This document shows positions 8,701-11,276 of a stretch of DNA of 11,276 nt, piece after piece. The stretch is from NCBI GenBank assembly GCA_022706165.1, contig JAKJDA010000056.1:1-11276 (forward strand), written 5' to 3'. The position numbers and the translations under genes were made by a program. Each line of letters begins with the position of its first letter. Position 1 is the stretch's first letter. This DNA is from Candidatus Hydrogenedentota bacterium. Its GTDB lineage: Bacteria > Hydrogenedentota > Hydrogenedentia > Hydrogenedentales > SLHB01. The notes under the pieces were generated by a model. It made no database searches and was not told the DNA's origin. It saw nothing but the letters and a program-made list of their open reading frames with translations.

Positions 8701-9604
8701 TCAAGGACCGCGACGACGATGGCCGGTCAACAGAGCGGCGTATCCGTCCCACATGCCCCCCAAAATGCCAAAGTCCCGGCATTTTGCGAAACGCACCGCC
8801 CGCAGCAGGGATTCGCCGATCTCGGACCACCAAAAGCACAGCCACCTAAATCCGTTTGGCTCGAGCAATTTGGTGAATACGTAGTGGTGGTTGAGAATCT
8901 GCATTTTCGACAATCGGCGCCAATCCGTGCGGGCGACGGGCGTCGCCACGTGCAACAAGGTGGCGCGGGGATGGCCAAGCAGCCGGCCCAGCTTCCCCGC
9001 ACGATACGAGAACTCGGCGTCTTCCATGTGCCCATATCCCGCAAAAAACTCATCGAACGCGATGTGATCGAACACGGTGCGGCGAAAAGCGCAGCCGCAG
9101 CCGCCGACAATTTGGACCGGATGGGGCGCGGCATAATCCGAATACCAGGTAAGCGTGCCGAAACCGGACGGCTGCATCCGACCGTCGCCGTTGATGCGGG
9201 TGAGCAAGAACAGACGTCGCAGCCACGTGCCCAAGAGCGGCGGCGGCCCTTGGGGAAGCCGCGCCATCCTGGCCATCGGCGGCCTCGAAAATCTTTTGCA
9301 TCTCGTCCAGGTACGGCGGGTCGAGAATCACGTCGTCATCCAAAAAATGCACGACGTCCTTGGTCGCCTCGCGGACGCCTGCGTTGCGCTGGCGCGTAAG
9401 GCCCGGTTCCGCCCGCAGGTAGCGCACCGCGCAGGACGGCAACCGCTGGGCAGCCTCGCGCAGGACCGTCTCGCTATCGTCGTCGCCCGCGTCCACCACG
9501 ATGAGTTCCTCGGGGGGACGCGTCTGCCTGCACACGCTTTCCAAGCAGCGAGCCAAATCGTCGCGCCGATTTTTCGTGCAAATGATAACGCTCGATGACA
9601 ACAC
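8701..9604 (-). pseudogene. Family 2 glycosyltransferase split by a +1 frame change near 9241-9290
   Basis: Two overlapping minus-strand frames together make one GT-A fold glycosyltransferase of about 300 residues. The N-terminal part starts at GTG 9604, with GGGAG six bases upstream and 23 bases after the epimerase stop. It has SVIICTKNRRDDL, the nucleotide-binding strand LIVVDAGDDDS, TRQRNAGVREA and the metal motif FLDDDVIL (D89-D91), and stays recognisable to about MQKIFEAADGQ. The C-terminal half continues in the next frame: LLGTWLRRLFLLTRINGDGR, a VGGCGCAFRR acceptor-site strand and GYGHMEDAEFSYR with the ED pair, ending at TGA 8703-8701. Moving between them needs one base skipped. The gene could be broken, use programmed frameshifting, or contain a sequence error. 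Predicted role: transfer of a sugar from a nucleotide-sugar to a surface glycan; donor unknown. Confidence 0.78.
8761..8786. repeat. 9-bp perfect inverted repeat within the glycosyltransferase gene
   Basis: CAAAATGCC (8761-8769) and GGCATTTTG (8778-8786) are exact reverse complements separated by eight bases. The site lies about 80 bases past the stop of the plus-strand TIM-barrel gene, inside the 3' part of the convergent glycosyltransferase gene. With A-rich and T-rich outer arms it could form a weak two-way terminator for the convergent pair, but the stem has few G-C pairs. Confidence 0.4.
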
Positions 9605-9627
9605 GCCCGGCTCCCTGCCGCCTCCTG

Positions 9628-10545
9628 TCACGCGCCGCGCATATGATTCACCACGCGGTGAAGTCCCTCCTGCAGGGAAACCTCCGGTTTCCACCCCAGA
9701 ACCCCTGCGATTTTGTCGTTGGTCGCGGCGATATGCATCACCTCGCCCGTCCGCAGCGGCTTGAGCAGAGGGGTCTGCGTGAACCCCGTCGCCACCTTGA
9801 GCGCCTCGAATATCTCGTTTACCGAGGTTCCCTTCCCCGAAGCCAGGTTCATGATCTCGTTGTCGCCCGCCCGCAACGCCAGAACGACCGCCCGGGCGAC
9901 GTCGCCCACATAGACATAGTCCCGCGTAGGTTCGCCAAACCCGTAGAGCGTTGGCTGCTTGCCGTGCAACATCAGCTCCGTCAGGATTGCGCACACGCCG
10001 CACTCGCCATGGGCGACTTGGCGCGGGCCAAATATGTTGGAAAATCGCAGGATGACGTATGTCAATCCGTACAAGCGCCGGTATAGCCGAATGTATTGCT
10101 CGCAAGCATATTTGCTGGCCCCGTAATGACTTAACGGCGCGGCTGGGGTGGTCTCGGGCGCGGGCAGGCGCTCCGGTTCGCCGTAGATCGCCCCGCTGGT
10201 GGAAGCAAACACCAAGCGTTTTACGCCGTGCTTCACGCAGCCTTCGAGCAGGTTGATCGTGCCCAGAATATTGCTCGTGGCGTCGAAAATCGGCTCTTGC
10301 AGGCTGAGGGTGACATTCATCTGCGCCGCGAAGTGCGCCACCGCATCAAACTGCTCTTGGGCAAAGAGATCGAAAAATTCCTTGGAACAGATGCTCATCT
10401 CGTAAAACGCGGCGGCGGCGTTCACGTTGGCGCGGGACCCCGTGGACAGATCGTCCACAATCACGACCTGATGCCCGGCCTCCAACATGGCATCCGCCGC
10501 ATGCGATCCGATGAAACCCGCTCCTCCGGTGACCAAGACCTTCAT
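9628..10545 (-). CDS. NAD-dependent nucleotide-sugar epimerase/dehydratase (GalE-like, extended SDR)
   Basis: A 305-residue extended short-chain dehydrogenase, close to UDP-glucose 4-epimerase in layout. The NAD-binding TGGAGFIGSH (GxxGxxG) is at residues 6-15, followed by the acidic end of strand 2 (VDDLSTG). The catalytic triad region is intact: STS at 115-117 and Y141/K145 in HYGASK. RFSNIFGPRQ, TRDYVYVGDVARA and the C-terminal LGWKPEVSLQEGL are typical of GalE-type epimerases. These enzymes interconvert or modify UDP-sugars in the cytoplasm through a 4-keto intermediate. AGGAGA lies just before the ATG at 10545. The glycosyltransferase follows after 23 bases, so both probably serve one glycan pathway. 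The length is slightly below the usual 310-340. The exact substrate (UDP-Glc, UDP-GlcNAc or uronic acid) cannot be assigned. Confidence 0.9.
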   Translation of the reverse strand: MKVLVTGGAGFIGSHAADAMLEAGHQVVIVDDLSTGSRANVNAAAAFYEMSICSKEFFDLFAQEQFDAVAHFAAQMNVTLSLQEPIFDATSNILGTINLLEGCVKHGVKRLVFASTSGAIYGEPERLPAPETTPAAPLSHYGASKYACEQYIRLYRRLYGLTYVILRFSNIFGPRQVAHGECGVCAILTELMLHGKQPTLYGFGEPTRDYVYVGDVARAVVLALRAGDNEIMNLASGKGTSVNEIFEALKVATGFTQTPLLKPLRTGEVMHIAATNDKIAGVLGWKPEVSLQEGLHRVVNHMRGA

Positions 10546-10911
10546 AATGCTCTCCTATGCTTCTTCATTCGCTCTTCGGACGAAAACCATGCCGCGAACG
10601 ATGCGTCCACGCGGCATGCCGTTTTTCATGCCCAACGTCCCTCTGGCGCGCAAAACGGCGTCCGGTTTCTGCGCTAGCATCCCCCGTCCCGCGCGCCGGA
10701 TACGATTCAGACAGCGCACGACCCGGCGCTGGGAAAGGAAAGAAGAACCTTGTCCTCTGTCGCGCCCTGTGACGCACAGGACGGAAAGGCGCGCCGCCAA
10801 GCGTCTTTCATCGAGCTCTTGGAAATTCCTCTTGCGACGCGAACGGCATGCCCCGCGAGCAACACAGCGCCCACGGCCCCACGGCCAGGCCTTGCCCATT
10901 TCCCGGCGCGG
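10546..10911. other. Intergenic gap between the pilin-like gene and the epimerase gene
   Basis: I see no convincing gene in these 366 bases; the longest minus-strand open frame has an arginine-rich, repeat-like composition and no ribosome binding site. The gap holds the T-flanked hairpin at 10588-10618, a small hairpin CCTGTG-acg-CACAGG at 10766-10780, and a CGGCATGCC element at 10844-10852 that resembles the hairpin arms. No clear promoter for the epimerase gene was found by eye. Confidence 0.6.
10588..10618. terminator. Hairpin flanked by T-runs on both strands, candidate bidirectional terminator
   Basis: CATGCCGCG (10588-10596) and CGCGGCATG (10610-10618) form a perfect 9-bp GC-rich stem around a 13-base loop. 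On the plus strand it is followed by CCGTTTTT; on the minus strand by GTTTT. It lies downstream of the pilin-like gene and 43 bases upstream of the epimerase ATG, so it could end transcripts from the former or act as a leader hairpin for the latter. Confidence 0.55.
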
Positions 10912-11276
10912 TCATTGGCCAGGGTTGTAGATCATCGGGCCAGCGCCCGGCGAGCCGTCGGGAAGCAACGCCAGTTCCGGCTCCCCGGGATACGCCATCT
11001 GTTTTCCTTCGCCTTGCCGCACACGGGCGCGCCAATCGAAATCCGGCAATCCATTGCCCTTGCCGCCGTCGTTGGCGTCGCGCGTCGCGAGATAATACGC
11101 GCGCAAGGCCAAGAACGGGTAATAATACGCCGGATTGCCAATTGCGGCCAGGAATCCTTCCTCGTCCGGCGGGCCCACCACTCCGCCCGTGTTCTCGTTT
11201 GGACCCACGCTTATCAGGACATAGGCGTCATGGCGCGGAGCCGGGTTTTTCAGGGGCTGAAGTTGCGGCATGGAAC
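10912..11276 (-). CDS. C-terminal part of a possible pseudopilin-like protein (5' end outside window)
   Basis: The frame is open from the right edge of the window to TGA at 10914-10912, about 121 codons. A methionine near the edge is probably internal because the frame continues upstream of it. The piece contains HDAYVLISVGPNENTGG, an aromatic stretch NPAYYYPFLALRAYY, an Asp/Gly loop RDANDGGKGNGLPDFDW and the ending GPMIYNPGQ. A 'YxLxSxGPN/D' strand and a 'YNP/YDP' ending are common at the C-terminus of type II secretion pseudopilin-like (prepilin N-methylation) proteins, so that is my best guess. The diagnostic N-terminal pilin helix lies outside the window. It is on the same strand as the epimerase gene but separated by 366 bases, so probably a different transcription unit. 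Confidence 0.6.
   Translation of the reverse strand, partial: SMPQLQPLKNPAPRHDAYVLISVGPNENTGGVVGPPDEEGFLAAIGNPAYYYPFLALRAYYLATRDANDGGKGNGLPDFDWRARVRQGEGKQMAYPGEPELALLPDGSPGAGPMIYNPGQ

Noticed and set aside
9050..10105. A 351-codon minus-strand frame taken as one gene
   Set aside because: The part above 9604 overlaps the epimerase gene out of frame and has no motifs, and the part below about 9241 loses the glycosyltransferase motifs. Only 9604 to about 9290 is real coding.
10555..10899. A possible small gene of 114 codons on the minus strand between the pilin-like gene and the epimerase
   Set aside because: Arg-rich composition, no recognisable motif, no ribosome binding site, and it spans the hairpin.

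Overview
This GC-rich bacterial window holds eight protein-coding genes in three blocks. No tRNA, rRNA, CRISPR array, insertion sequence or phage gene was recognised. The organism cannot be named. A very large secreted multi-domain surface protein, a Zn-ribbon/Ser-Thr kinase/FGE-like fusion and a possible pseudopilin would fit the Planctomycetota-Hydrogenedentota-Sumerlaeota part of the bacterial tree, but this is a weak inference.

Block 1, minus strand, 1-4156: one uninterrupted reading frame of at least 1385 codons that runs off the left edge. It encodes an exported protein with a signal peptide, a bacterial Ig-like domain, several IPT/TIG Ig-like domains and a cohesin-like segment. Its upstream region (4157-4548) has a perfect consensus sigma70 promoter (TTGACA, 17 bp, TATAAT) facing it, a 15-bp palindrome next to the -35 box, and a second, weaker promoter.

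Block 2, plus strand, 4549-8679: a zinc-ribbon/Ser-Thr kinase/FGE-like fusion whose start looks leaderless. It is followed by a tight probable operon of ruvX (Holliday junction resolvase-like), mltG (endolytic murein transglycosylase) and a xylose-isomerase-like TIM-barrel protein. ruvX and mltG overlap as ATGA, and mltG overlaps the TIM-barrel gene by 20 bases. A plausible sigma70 promoter lies before ruvX. mltG carries a run of ten G in its membrane-anchor codons.

Block 3, minus strand, 11276-8701: the 3' end of a possible pseudopilin-like gene, a 366-bp gap with a hairpin flanked by T-runs on both strands, a GalE-like NAD-dependent sugar epimerase, and a family-2 glycosyltransferase. As written, the glycosyltransferase is split by a +1 frame change near 9241-9290. 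Epimerase and glycosyltransferase are spaced as an operon and probably serve cell-surface glycan synthesis.

The common thread is the cell envelope: surface protein, peptidoglycan processing, sugar modification and perhaps pilus or secretion. I see no defence, mobile or biosynthetic cluster. The items most worth checking are the promoter/palindrome pair, the poly-G tract, the glycosyltransferase frame break, the cohesin-like segment and the kinase fusion.
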